Source of the DNA: JADCGM01 sp943370355
GTDB lineage: Bacteria > Pseudomonadota > Alphaproteobacteria > Sphingomonadales > Sphingomonadaceae
DNA: 64,000 nt
Assembly: GCA_943370355.1 (NCBI GenBank)
Contig: CALRQP020000018.1
Coordinates: 1 to 64,000 of the forward strand
Direction of reading: 5' to 3'
Part shown: positions 26,056 to 34,507 of the stretch, in pieces
Numbering within the stretch: position 1 is the stretch's first letter
Layout of the letters: every line of letters starts with the position of its first letter
Position numbers and translations under genes: made by a program
The notes under the pieces: model-generated
What the model was told of the DNA's origin: nothing
The model's database searches: none
What the model saw: only the letters and a program-made list of their open reading frames with translations

Positions 26056-27117
26056 TTATCCGGCGCGGCGCGCGTGGCGCTCGGCTTCAGCGAAATTGGC
26101 GAGGACGAGACGATCGAACAGCTTGCCGGTCGCTGCCGACAATATCCCCTTGGCGGCCTGCGCGACCTTATATTCAAGAATGCAGCCGCCCTTGAACATC
26201 GCGAGGATCAGATAGTAATCGAAGCGTGATACATCCCGCCCCGTGCCCGCCGCATAATGCGCAAGCAGCCGCTGCCGCGTCGGTAGATTGGCGGAATTGT
26301 AGAGGTCTTTAGCGGGCACATGGCAGGGCGGGTCGCGCTCGTCCCGCAGGCCGTTGCAGAACCAGGCGAGGTCGAGCAGCGGATCGCCGATCGTGGACAG
26401 CTCCCAGTCGATCAGCGCGGTCAACCGGGCCGGTTCATCGAACGCGAACAGCGCATTCGGCGTGCCGACATCGCCGTGCATGATGCCCGGCTTGAAATCG
26501 CGCGGCAGGTTGGCGCGCAGCCAATCGCGCGCATAGGCGTAGCCCGGCAATGCGCGCGGGGCATAGTCGTAAAGCTTGGGGTAGCTTTGCAGTTGGCCTT
26601 CCCAGCGCTCGACCTGCCGCTCGTGGAAATTGTCGGGCTTGCCGAACCCGTCGAGTCCCACCGCAACATGATCGACATTGGCAAGCGCGATCAGCCCATC
26701 GACGAGCGCGAAGCCGATGCCGGCCTCCTTGGGCGCGGTGTCGAAGGGCGCGTGGTGGTAGATCTTGCCGTTGCGCAACTCGGCTGCCCAGCCATCGACC
26801 AAATCCATCACATAGAAAGGCGCGCCAATCACATCGGGGTCAGCACAAGAGCCGTGGCAGGTCGGGTGCGGCACCTTCGTCCCGCGCAACGCCGTCAGCA
26901 CGCGCGCCTCGCGCAACACCGTCTTCTCGCTGCCCGGCGGCGGCACGGCCGGCGGCCGGCGCAGGACCAACGTCTTGCCGCCGCGGTTGATCGACAGGAT
27001 GACATTGCTGGTGCCGCCGTGCACCATCTTCGCGTCGAGCGGCCCGTCACCGAGGCCGGGGATGTTCGCGTTGAGCCAGTTGGTGAGGCGGGCAATGTCG
27101 ACAAGGTGCTCAATCAT
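26056..27117 (-). CDS. APH-fold phosphotransferase, ACAD11 kinase-domain-like
   Basis: A 353-residue kinase-fold protein of standard length. An ATP-binding glycine-rich strand GGTSNVILSI is near residue 35, the catalytic loop IMHGDVGTPN near residue 215, and the metal-binding LIDWELSTIGDP about 20 residues later. It precedes the ACAD gene by 11 bases and starts in the stop of the MarR gene (ATGA). The probable role is phosphorylation of a 4-hydroxyacyl-CoA, feeding the ACAD; this rests on family knowledge (ACAD11, LvaA), not on the sequence alone. Confidence 0.88.
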   Translation of the reverse strand: MIEHLVDIARLTNWLNANIPGLGDGPLDAKMVHGGTSNVILSINRGGKTLVLRRPPAVPPPGSEKTVLREARVLTALRGTKVPHPTCHGSCADPDVIGAPFYVMDLVDGWAAELRNGKIYHHAPFDTAPKEAGIGFALVDGLIALANVDHVAVGLDGFGKPDNFHERQVERWEGQLQSYPKLYDYAPRALPGYAYARDWLRANLPRDFKPGIMHGDVGTPNALFAFDEPARLTALIDWELSTIGDPLLDLAWFCNGLRDERDPPCHVPAKDLYNSANLPTRQRLLAHYAAGTGRDVSRFDYYLILAMFKGGCILEYKVAQAAKGILSAATGKLFDRLVLANFAEAERHARRAG

Positions 27118-27575
27118 CTCTCGGTCTCCCGCGAGAAGCTCTCGATCTTGCCGCGTATGCGGTTGAGCAGCGATGTCGCCGTGCGGACATCGTCCGCCTC
27201 GATATGCTGCATGAGTTTTCCGACGATCTGTCCAGCCCGGTCGTTGGCGAGAGCTTGGATTGCGCGTCCTGGCGCCGTTGCAACGAGAAGCATCGCCCGC
27301 TTATGATCGGGGTTCTCCGCCCATACGATCAGGCCGCGCGCTACCAGTTGGTTGGCGGCGCGCTGGATGACTTGGCGCGGATGCCCAAGGCTACGGCCGA
27401 TCTGCGGCACGGTTGGCGGGGTCGCCGCGCCCACGACAGCGGTGAGCACGGTTAGTTCGATGTCCGGTAGGCCTGCGGCCGCTCCGACAGGCTCAAATAC
27501 AGTGCGCATTCGCGACCGTGTGCGGATCATAGCATCGATGAGCAGAGCCAAGTCGGTATGCGGCACCTTCGTCAT
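27114..27575 (-). CDS. MarR-family transcriptional regulator
   Basis: A 153-residue MarR-type protein. The winged helix is residues 45-110, with recognition region PQIGRSLGHPRQVIQRAANQL and wing ENPDHKRAMLL, flanked by dimerisation helices. It is the first gene of the unit MarR-kinase-ACAD-SDR-SDR and its start codon directly abuts a palindrome, so autoregulation is likely. The ligand may be a CoA ester, as for several MarR proteins in aromatic and acyl-CoA catabolism. Confidence 0.9.
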   Translation of the reverse strand: MTKVPHTDLALLIDAMIRTRSRMRTVFEPVGAAAGLPDIELTVLTAVVGAATPPTVPQIGRSLGHPRQVIQRAANQLVARGLIVWAENPDHKRAMLLVATAPGRAIQALANDRAGQIVGKLMQHIEADDVRTATSLLNRIRGKIESFSRETER

Positions 27576-27576
27576 G

Positions 27577-27608
27577 GCACTTAAGTGCTACATCGACACC
27601 TGAGTGTC
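27577..27608. promoter_or_regulatory. paired MarR-type operators
   Basis: Two related palindromes lie between the MarR start and the end of the SnoaL-like gene: GCACTTAAGTGC (27577-27588, perfect) and GACACCTGAGTGTC (27595-27608, 5-bp arms). They share CACYTRAGTG and their centres are 19 bp apart. The first one touches the MarR start codon, leaving no room for a Shine-Dalgarno sequence. Not seen elsewhere in the window by eye. Confidence 0.6.
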
Positions 27609-27616
27609 AAATGTGT

Positions 27617-28033
27617 CTAGCGGGAGGTCATGCTCCGGAACAGCGAGGTGGCCGACTGCCAATCGATTCGTACCATGCGGTGCGCAAACCGCCACCCGTC
27701 TGGCGTCTTGGTCAGTCGGTCCGAGTAGGTGCCGGCGTGATCGGGGCCGTTGTCACTGATAACCTGGAAATAGCTCCGCGCTGTCGCCGTCTCTCCGTCG
27801 ACAGCGACGTCAATCAATGGCGCGGTGATATGATGGCGTACGAAGCTGATCGCCGGGTTGTGCCTTCCGCTGGTCAATGCCGCTGCGATCTCCACCGGGC
27901 CGGCACCGCTATTGCCGGGAAATTCCAGCACGCCGTCCTCGGCGAAACAGGCGGCAAGCGCGTCGACCCGACCACGGTCGCCGTTGTAGGTGTAGCTCGC
28001 CAGCAAATCGTAGATCGCCTCGCGATCGTTCAT
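27617..28033 (-). CDS. SnoaL-like (NTF2-fold) protein
   Basis: A 138-residue protein with the cone-shaped NTF2-like fold pattern: N-terminal helix MNDREAIYDLLASYTYNGDRG, an early Asp-rich turn, FPGNSGAG, and C-terminal strands RSYFQVISDNGPD and GWRFAHRMVRID. Family members are isomerases, hydratases or cyclases for small hydrophobic ligands, ketosteroid isomerase being a distant relative. The start overlaps the stop of the upstream CoA ligase (ATGA). Function not determined. Confidence 0.85.
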   Translation of the reverse strand: MNDREAIYDLLASYTYNGDRGRVDALAACFAEDGVLEFPGNSGAGPVEIAAALTSGRHNPAISFVRHHITAPLIDVAVDGETATARSYFQVISDNGPDHAGTYSDRLTKTPDGWRFAHRMVRIDWQSATSLFRSMTSR

Positions 28034-29553
28034 GCAATCTGCCGGTCATGCCCGGCCCAATAGCGGTCGCGGATCAGTCGTTTGTAGAGCTTGCCATTGT
28101 CGAGACGCGGCAGCGCCGCGTCGAAATCGATCGAGCGCGGGCATTTGATCGGCGACAGATGGGCGCGGCAATGCGCGATCAACTCGGCCGCAAATTCGGG
28201 CGTCGCATCGGTGGGATCGAGCGGCTGGACTACAGCCTTTACCGCCTCACCCATTTCCGCATCGGGGACCCCGACCACCGCCGCATCGGCGACCCGCGGG
28301 TGGGTGATGAGGAGGTTCTCCAGCTCCTGCGGATATATGTTCACGCCGCCCGAGATGATCATGAAGCTCTTGCGGTCGGTTAGGAACAGGTAACCATCCT
28401 CATCCAGATAGCCGACATCGCCGAGTGCCGACCAGGATGGGTGGACGGGGTTGCGCGAGTCCCGCGTCTTGTCCGGGTCACCGAGATATTGAAAATCCCA
28501 GCCGCCTTCGAAGTAGACCACCCCCGGTTCGCCCGCAGGTAATTCGTTGCCGGCGTCGTCGCAGATGTGAATCGTACCCCAATTGGCCTTGCCGACCGAG
28601 CCCGGCTTGCGCAGCCATTCTTCGGCGGTGATGAAGGTCGAGCCATTGCCTTCCGACCCGCCATAATATTCGAGGATAATCGGGCCGAGCCAGTCGATCA
28701 TCGCGCGCTTGATGTCGACCGGGCAGGGCGCTGCGGCGTGCACGACGGTCTTCAGCGACAACAGGTTGTAACGCAGCCGTTCCGCCTCGGGCAGTTTCAG
28801 CATGCGCACGAACATCGTCGGGACCATCTGGGTGATGGTGATGCGATGTCGCTCGATCGCGGCGAGCGCTGCAATGGGATCGAACTTCGGCATCACGACC
28901 ACCGTCGCACCCAGGCGGTGGCAGGACGTCGTGTAGGCGAGCGGTGCCGTGTGATAGAGCGGTGCGGGCGACAGATAGAGCGTGTCGGGCGTGACGCCGT
29001 AGATCGCTGCGGCCCGCTCCGCCAGCATATGCGGGTCTGTGGCGCTTCCTGCCGGAAGCGGCAGACGGATGCCCTTGGGCCGACCGGTCGTACCCGAGGA
29101 ATAGACCATGTGGAAACCCGGCGACTCATCGGCGATCGGCCTCTCGGGCTGACCGGCGCAGCGCTGCCGCCATTCGTCGAGGGTCAGGATGTTCGAAAGG
29201 CTGGCCGGCGGCGTCAACGCGGCAAATCCGGGGATATCCACCGACCCTACCAGAAGCTTCGCGCCCGAATTTTCGAGGATAAACTGGCCCTCGTCGGCCG
29301 TCAGTGCCGTTGCGATCGGTGTGATGTAAATCCCGGTGCGCTGCCCGGCCCAATAGACTTCGAACACGCCCGGGCCATTGGGTAGCCAGAAGGCAATCGT
29401 GTCGCCCCGGCCGATGCCAAGGGCACGGAGCAGGTGCGCGCCCTGATTGGCGCGCGCCTCAAGTTCGCCATAAGACAGGCTCGCGCTGCCGTCGCTCATG
29501 ACGACCGCCAGCTTATCCGGCGTGTGCCGAGCGTGGATCCGAGGATGCACCAT
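28030..29553 (-). CDS. AMP-forming acyl-CoA ligase (FadD-like)
   Basis: A 507-residue ANL enzyme. Motifs: HMVYSSGTTGRPKG, EYYGGSEGNGS, GDVGYLDEDGYLFLTDRK, GGVNIYPQELE and the catalytic lysine LDNGKLYKRL, ending in RDRYW, an ending I associate with steroid-cluster FadD proteins. It activates a carboxylate to its CoA thioester. The start MVHPRIHARH is chosen by alignment with ligase N-termini; the ribosome binding site is weak. It is divergent from the GntR regulator and followed by the SnoaL-like gene. Confidence 0.9.
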   Translation of the reverse strand: MVHPRIHARHTPDKLAVVMSDGSASLSYGELEARANQGAHLLRALGIGRGDTIAFWLPNGPGVFEVYWAGQRTGIYITPIATALTADEGQFILENSGAKLLVGSVDIPGFAALTPPASLSNILTLDEWRQRCAGQPERPIADESPGFHMVYSSGTTGRPKGIRLPLPAGSATDPHMLAERAAAIYGVTPDTLYLSPAPLYHTAPLAYTTSCHRLGATVVVMPKFDPIAALAAIERHRITITQMVPTMFVRMLKLPEAERLRYNLLSLKTVVHAAAPCPVDIKRAMIDWLGPIILEYYGGSEGNGSTFITAEEWLRKPGSVGKANWGTIHICDDAGNELPAGEPGVVYFEGGWDFQYLGDPDKTRDSRNPVHPSWSALGDVGYLDEDGYLFLTDRKSFMIISGGVNIYPQELENLLITHPRVADAAVVGVPDAEMGEAVKAVVQPLDPTDATPEFAAELIAHCRAHLSPIKCPRSIDFDAALPRLDNGKLYKRLIRDRYWAGHDRQIA

Positions 29554-29589
29554 GGCAGATGATTGCGGCCAGAAAGGAGATTTGGCAAG

Positions 29590-29611
29590 ACCTATCGAAC
29601 TAGGTATGCCA
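29590..29611 (+). promoter_or_regulatory. family A operator-like site 6 (variant)
   Basis: TATCGAACTAGGTATGCC from 29593 matches the right half of the family A consensus; the site also forms an inverted repeat ACCTA-N6-TAGGT at 29590-29605. It lies 39 bases from the ligase start and 45 from the GntR start. The different left half may reflect a weaker site or one specific for the GntR protein. Confidence 0.5.
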
Positions 29612-29656
29612 TGTTGAACGGGCGCTGAGGACCCGCTTTGTCTTTCCGCTGGGGGA

Positions 29657-30508
29657 ATGTTAGTGCCGAGCCTTGACCAGTTGGTGGTGAATCTCAGCAA
29701 GGCCCAGACTATGCCCTCCAACGACATCGCCGCGCGCGAAACGGCGGCTCCGACCGGCCGCATCCGGGTCCCCAAGACATCCGAGATCGTCGCTGACCAT
29801 TTCCGCGGCCAAATCGTCCGCGGCGAGTTGCAGGAGGGCGATTTTCTGCCGCCCGAGGGGCAGCTGATGACGACGCTCGGTATCTCCCGGCCGACCCTGC
29901 GCGAGGCCTTCCGCATTCTCGAGGCCGAGAGCCTGATCAGCGTCGTGCGCGGCTCGCGCACCGGTGCGCGCGTCCACCAGCCCTCGGTCGAGCTTGTGTC
30001 GCGCTACGCCGGCTACACGCTGCAGTCGCAGCACACGACGATTGCCGATCTTTACGAGGCACGCCTGGCGATCGAGCCGCATGTGGTGCGCCGTCTCGCT
30101 GCGACGCCCGACCGGCTGGCGATTCGTCGGCTGCGCGAGGAAGTGGCCCGGCTGCACCTGCTCATCAAAGAAGTGCGCTACGTCGATTTCTATCACGGCG
30201 TGTCCGAATTCCACCGGGCGCTCGTCGATGTGACCGGCAACAAGACGCTGGCGTTCCTGAACCAGCTCATGCTGCACCTGTTGCGCGCGCATCAGGTCGA
30301 CTTTGCCCGCCGCCATCCGCGCCCGCAGGAGGAGCAGCGCAAGAGCCTGCTGGTCGGCGTGCGATCCTACGAAAAGCTCATCGACCTCATCGAAGCGGGC
30401 AATGTCGACGGCGCAATCAAGCATTGGCGGCTGCATCTGCAGAATGCCAACCATGCCTGGACCGCTGGCGACGAAGGCGGACGCATCGTCGATTCCCTCA
30501 TTGGCTGA
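29657..30508 (+). CDS. GntR-family (FadR subfamily) transcriptional regulator
   Basis: A 283-residue regulator. Residues 35-105 form the winged helix: KTSEIVADHFRGQIVRGEL, then LPPEGQLMTTLGISRPTLRE with the recognition helix, and the wing VVRGSRTGARV. Residues 125-270 are the all-helical FCD ligand-binding domain, with metal-binding type His residues (FHRALVDVTGN). Start uncertain: the ATG at 29657 has GGGGGA too close, and MPSNDIAARE at 29711 has AAGG 8 bases upstream. It may control the ligase/phosphatase genes it precedes and the divergent ligase. Candidate ligand is a CoA ester. Confidence 0.9.
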   Translation: MLVPSLDQLVVNLSKAQTMPSNDIAARETAAPTGRIRVPKTSEIVADHFRGQIVRGELQEGDFLPPEGQLMTTLGISRPTLREAFRILEAESLISVVRGSRTGARVHQPSVELVSRYAGYTLQSQHTTIADLYEARLAIEPHVVRRLAATPDRLAIRRLREEVARLHLLIKEVRYVDFYHGVSEFHRALVDVTGNKTLAFLNQLMLHLLRAHQVDFARRHPRPQEEQRKSLLVGVRSYEKLIDLIEAGNVDGAIKHWRLHLQNANHAWTAGDEGGRIVDSLIG

Positions 30509-32018
30509 ACCGGCCCTCATTCAGGCGTTCATGGCCGCCGCGGCAGCCAGTCCGGCCGCGTCCTTTGTCGCGTCCTCAGAGATGCGACCTTGCGAAGACC
30601 GGCTGGATTCGATCGTCGCAGCCGGCCGCCGCGTCGGGACGCGGCTGTCCGGGATGGGCATCGGGCCGGGCGACGTCGTCGCGGTCATGCTGCCCAATTG
30701 GCGCGAGTGGCTGGTGGCCTGTGTTGCGACCCAGCAGGCCGGCGCCGTGATGCTGCCGATCGTCACCATCTATGGCGCGAAGGAATTGACCTTCATCCTG
30801 CGCCAGTCGGGGGCGAAGCTGATCGTGACGCCCGAACGGTGGCGCGACATCGACTATGCGGCGTTGATCGCGAATTGCGCGATTCCGGGCCTGGGGCTCG
30901 TCATCGTCGGCGAGGGGTTTTCAGCGCTCGAAGCCCCGATAGAGATTGGCGAACCCGTTGCACGCGATCCCAGTGATCTGGCCCTGCTCGTCTATACGTC
31001 GGGAACGACCGCCGACCCCAAAGGCGTGATGCATACGAGCCGGACCTTGCTCGCCGAACTGGCGGTGCAGGCCGAAGCGCGCAGCGATATCGCCAATGAG
31101 GTCATCCTGTCGCCATGGCCGCCGGGGCATGTCGCCGGCGCACTGTCGATGCTGCGCTTCCTCGTGCACGGGGTGCCGTTCGTCGCGATGGATCAGTGGG
31201 AGCCGGCCCTAGCGGCGCGGCTCATCGAACGGCATCGCGTGACCTCGTCGTCCGGAACGCCGTTTCATCTCGGCGGGATTATCGATGCCGCCGACCGCGA
31301 CGGCCGCGACCTGACCTCGCTGCGCAACTATCTGGTCGGGGCCGCACCGGTGCCGCCGACACTTGTCGAACGCTGCGTCGCGCAGGGGCTGGCCGTCTAT
31401 CATTGCTATGGGTCGAGCGAGCATCCAACCGTGACGTCAGGCACTGCCAGCGACCCGCTCGACAAGCAACTGCATACCGAGGGCCGGGCCATGGCGGGCA
31501 GCGAGATGCGCTTCGTCGATGACGACGGCAACGACGTGCCCGAGGGTTTTGAGGGCGAGCTCGCGACGCGCGGCCCCGAGCTGTTCACCGGTTATTTTGA
31601 CGCGTCTCTCAACGCCGCCGCCTTCCTGCCCGGCGGCTGGTACCGGACCGGCGACATCGGGCGGCTGGACGCCGACGACTATCTGCTGATCACCGATCGC
31701 AAGAAGGACATCATCATCCGCGGCGGGGAGAATATCTCCTCGCGAGAAGTCGAGGATCTGTTGCTGCGTCATGAAGCCGTCGCGGATGTCGCGGTCGTCG
31801 CGGCTCCGGACGCGCGAATGGGGGAAGTCGTAATGGCCTGCGTCGTGCTGAGACCTGGCCACGATTTGTCGCTTAACGAGGTGCGAGCGTTTTTTGCCCA
31901 GGCCGGCATCGCGAGGCAGAAGACTCCGGAGCGGTTGGTGCTGGTCGAAGCGCTGCCACGCAATGCCTCGGGAAAGGTGCTGAAACACCAGCTTCGCGCG
32001 CAAGCATTGGCTGCCTGA
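30501..32018 (+). CDS. AMP-forming acyl-CoA ligase (cyclohexanecarboxylate-CoA ligase-like)
   Basis: A 505-residue ANL enzyme: VYTSGTTADPKG, YHCYGSSEHPTVT, YRTGDIGRLDADDY, DRKKDIIIRGGENISSRE and NASGKVLKHQL. The N-terminus resembles alicyclic-acid ligases, where the motif LIQAF is followed by an AAAASP stretch; a TTG at 30501 overlapping the GntR stop keeps that motif, while ATG 30531 would cut into it. It is translated right after the regulator and just before a phosphatase, forming a three-gene unit. Confidence 0.87.
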   Translation: MAEPALIQAFMAAAAASPAASFVASSEMRPCEDRLDSIVAAGRRVGTRLSGMGIGPGDVVAVMLPNWREWLVACVATQQAGAVMLPIVTIYGAKELTFILRQSGAKLIVTPERWRDIDYAALIANCAIPGLGLVIVGEGFSALEAPIEIGEPVARDPSDLALLVYTSGTTADPKGVMHTSRTLLAELAVQAEARSDIANEVILSPWPPGHVAGALSMLRFLVHGVPFVAMDQWEPALAARLIERHRVTSSSGTPFHLGGIIDAADRDGRDLTSLRNYLVGAAPVPPTLVERCVAQGLAVYHCYGSSEHPTVTSGTASDPLDKQLHTEGRAMAGSEMRFVDDDGNDVPEGFEGELATRGPELFTGYFDASLNAAAFLPGGWYRTGDIGRLDADDYLLITDRKKDIIIRGGENISSREVEDLLLRHEAVADVAVVAAPDARMGEVVMACVVLRPGHDLSLNEVRAFFAQAGIARQKTPERLVLVEALPRNASGKVLKHQLRAQALAA

Positions 32019-32803
32019 TGCACGACCGCGTCAGGCTATTCGAGGGCATCCACAATTTCCGCGACTATGGCGGCTATGCGGCGCGCGATGGACGGCGCGT
32101 TCGTTCGGGCTTGCTGTACCGGTCGGGACAGCATCTCGACGCGACAGGGGCAGATCTCGAAGCCATCGCCGAGCTCGATATTCGCACGGTAATCGACTTG
32201 CGCGGGGACAGCGAGCGGCGGCTCTATCCCTGCGCCCGCCCGACGGACTATGCCGGAACGGTCATATTCGCGGACGGGGAGACGGCAGGCAACGACCCTG
32301 CCGCGCCGCATGAGGAAGCGGCGCGCGACATCCGCACTGCTGCCGATGCGCATGCGCGTATGGCCGACCTGTACAAGGTCATGCCGTTCCGCGCGCCGCT
32401 AGTTGCGGCATTCCGTGTTTACTTCTCAGCGCTTGCCGACCGGGATGGTGCAAGCCTGCTGCATTGCCTCGCCGGCAAGGACCGCACGGGAATTGCGGTC
32501 GCCGTTTTGCAGAACCTGCTGGGGGTCCATCCCGACGATATTATGGCGGACTACATTCTGACCAACGTCGCCGGAAACATCGACCGGCGCATTGAAGCGG
32601 GAGCGCGAATGGTCCGCGCCAATTTGGGCCGCGACATGGACGATGCTGCTGTTCGCACCGTCATGTCGGTGCATCCCGACTACCTCACCAATGCCTTCGC
32701 CGCGATTCAGGACCGCCACGGCAGTGTTGCTGCCTATGCCGAAGACCTGCTCGGCGTGACGCCAGAGGTGTGCGCCCGGCTCGCCGGCCGCCTGCTGGAC
32801 TAG
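32018..32803 (+). CDS. tyrosine/dual-specificity phosphatase family protein
   Basis: A 261-residue protein with the CX5R signature HCLAGKDRTG near residue 150, and the typical N-terminal FRDYGG and VIDLRGDSER segments. It would hydrolyse phosphate monoesters through a phospho-cysteine. It shares one base with the ligase stop (TGATG). In a catabolic operon, with two kinases elsewhere in the cluster, it might remove phosphate from phosphorylated intermediates or proteins, but this is speculation. No signal peptide seen. Confidence 0.87.
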   Translation: MHDRVRLFEGIHNFRDYGGYAARDGRRVRSGLLYRSGQHLDATGADLEAIAELDIRTVIDLRGDSERRLYPCARPTDYAGTVIFADGETAGNDPAAPHEEAARDIRTAADAHARMADLYKVMPFRAPLVAAFRVYFSALADRDGASLLHCLAGKDRTGIAVAVLQNLLGVHPDDIMADYILTNVAGNIDRRIEAGARMVRANLGRDMDDAAVRTVMSVHPDYLTNAFAAIQDRHGSVAAYAEDLLGVTPEVCARLAGRLLD

Positions 32804-32894
32804 CGTTCACAGCTGGGCGCGCCACTGTGCAAGCGAACCGATCACGCCTGCACCAGGCGATTGTGTCGACCAACTACAAGCAAAGGCAGATGAT

Positions 32895-33647
32895 ATGCTT
32901 AGAGACATAGTCTTGCTTCACGGCGGCGGACAAGCTGGATGGGTTTGGGCCGAGACCATTATGGCGATCCGGCTTGAGGCCGGCGGCGCGGCGGGTCGCA
33001 TATTGACGCTGGATGTGCCGGGCTGCGGCGCGAAGCGGGCGCACGACACGAGGGAAATGAGCCTTCCGGAAGTGATCGCAGAGCTTGCAGAGGAATTGGA
33101 TGCGAAAGACGTTTGCAACGCGCTGCTGGTCGGCCACTCGCAGGCCGGCACCCTGCTTCCCGGTCTCATCTTGTCACGGTCCGATCGTATCGCGCGCGCC
33201 GTGTATTTTACTTGCGCGGCGCCCAGCCAAGGCCAAACACTCGCGCAGATGATGGGTCATGGCTTGCACGGGAGCGCCGAAAATGAGGTCGGTTGGCCGC
33301 TGGATCCAGCTGTCACATCGCCGACGGACCTGTTCCGCGCCGCATTCTGCAATGATATGGACGAGGACCTGTCGCGCAGCTTCTTAGCCAAGCTAGGAAG
33401 CGACAACTGGCCCGCAGCTTGTGGCAACGCGTGGACAAGCTGGCCTTATGATGCGGCGCGCCATGTGCCGGCGACCTATGTGATTGCGCTGGCCGATCAA
33501 ATCCTGCCGGTGGCTTGGCAGGAACGCTTTGCCGCGCGATTGAACGCTGACCGGTTGGTGCGCATAGATTCAGGACATCAGGGGATGAACACGCGACCCT
33601 TCTCGCTCGCCGAAATCCTGATTGCCGAGGCACGCTTGGATGGCTGA
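32895..33647 (+). CDS. alpha/beta hydrolase
   Basis: A 250-residue hydrolase: LLHGGGQAGWVW forms the oxyanion loop, LLVGHSQAGTL carries the nucleophilic serine near residue 81, and the C-terminal DSGHQGMNTRP holds the catalytic histidine. It is similar to esterases of the methyl-ketone/salicylate-esterase type. It is preceded by 91 non-coding bases without either operator family and by AAAGGCAG as ribosome binding site, and followed by 63 empty bases, so it looks like an independent unit. It could hydrolyse an ester, lactone or CoA thioester. Confidence 0.87.
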   Translation: MLRDIVLLHGGGQAGWVWAETIMAIRLEAGGAAGRILTLDVPGCGAKRAHDTREMSLPEVIAELAEELDAKDVCNALLVGHSQAGTLLPGLILSRSDRIARAVYFTCAAPSQGQTLAQMMGHGLHGSAENEVGWPLDPAVTSPTDLFRAAFCNDMDEDLSRSFLAKLGSDNWPAACGNAWTSWPYDAARHVPATYVIALADQILPVAWQERFAARLNADRLVRIDSGHQGMNTRPFSLAEILIAEARLDG

Positions 33648-33710
33648 CGGCTTGGACCAGGCAGCGATTTCATCTGTGCGATAGATCCGACAATTGATTG
33701 AGTTTGGACG

Positions 33711-34496
33711 CTAGTTTCGCATCACCCAGCCGCCGTCGATATTGAGCGCTTGGCCCGTCATCCAGCTGCCGGCCTCTGACACCAGCAGAAGCAGCGCACC
33801 GACCAGTTCTTCCGGGTCGGCGAAGCCGTGGATCGGTGTGCGGGCCTCGACATATTGCACCAGCGGGCTGTCGGGCGGTGTCAACGACAGGCCGGCAGCA
33901 CTCGTAGTCATGCCCGGCGCAATGGCGTTGACGGTGATCTTGTCCTTGCCCAGCTCGGTCGCCAATGTCGTGGTCAGGCCGAGCAGCGCGATCTTTGTCA
34001 CGCCGTACACGGTCTGGGCCGGGAAGGCCCCCGCCGACAGCTGGTTGACGATCCGCCCGCCGCCGCGCGCCGCCATGATCGGCACCACTGCCTGCGCGCA
34101 GTTGAGCGCGCCGAACAGATTGACCTTAAGCGCCCTGTCGAGCGCCTCGGGCGTTGTCTTGATCGCCGGCGTGCCGACGATCTCGACCATCAGCGCTGCA
34201 TTGTTGACGAGGATATCAACACCGCCAAAGGCTGCGGTCGCGGATTTGACCATCGCTGCGACCGATGTGGGATCGGTGATATCGCACTGGACGCCGATCG
34301 CCTTCGCGCCGGTAGCCGTGATCTCGACAGCGACGCTGTCCGCGCCCTCGCCATTGATATCTGCGACGACGACCGCTGCGCCCGCATTGGCGAGGCCCAT
34401 CGCATAGGCACGGCCGATCGAATTGCCGCGTCCGCCCGCGCCGGTGACGATGGCGACCTTGCCGTCCAAGCGGAATTTGTCGTTGGTGAATGCCAT
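33711..34496 (-). CDS. SDR family oxidoreductase
   Basis: A 261-residue SDR with a longer glycine motif, TGAGGRGNSIGRAYA, then NNAALMVEI, a serine in NQLSAGAFP and VYGVTKIALL. It ends INIDGGWVMRN. Such insertions in the first glycine loop occur in SDRs related to peroxisomal hydroxyacyl-CoA dehydrogenases. Last gene of the large minus-strand operon, 11 bases after the aldehyde dehydrogenase, with GAGGGG before the ATG. Confidence 0.9.
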   Translation of the reverse strand: MAFTNDKFRLDGKVAIVTGAGGRGNSIGRAYAMGLANAGAAVVVADINGEGADSVAVEITATGAKAIGVQCDITDPTSVAAMVKSATAAFGGVDILVNNAALMVEIVGTPAIKTTPEALDRALKVNLFGALNCAQAVVPIMAARGGGRIVNQLSAGAFPAQTVYGVTKIALLGLTTTLATELGKDKITVNAIAPGMTTSAAGLSLTPPDSPLVQYVEARTPIHGFADPEELVGALLLLVSEAGSWMTGQALNIDGGWVMRN

Positions 34497-34507
34497 AATC
34501 TTGCCCC

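Noticed and set aside
25064..27306. Two long plus-strand open frames (383 and 328 codons)
   Set aside because: Antisense shadows of the ACAD11-like ACAD and kinase genes, with His/Arg-rich, domain-free products.
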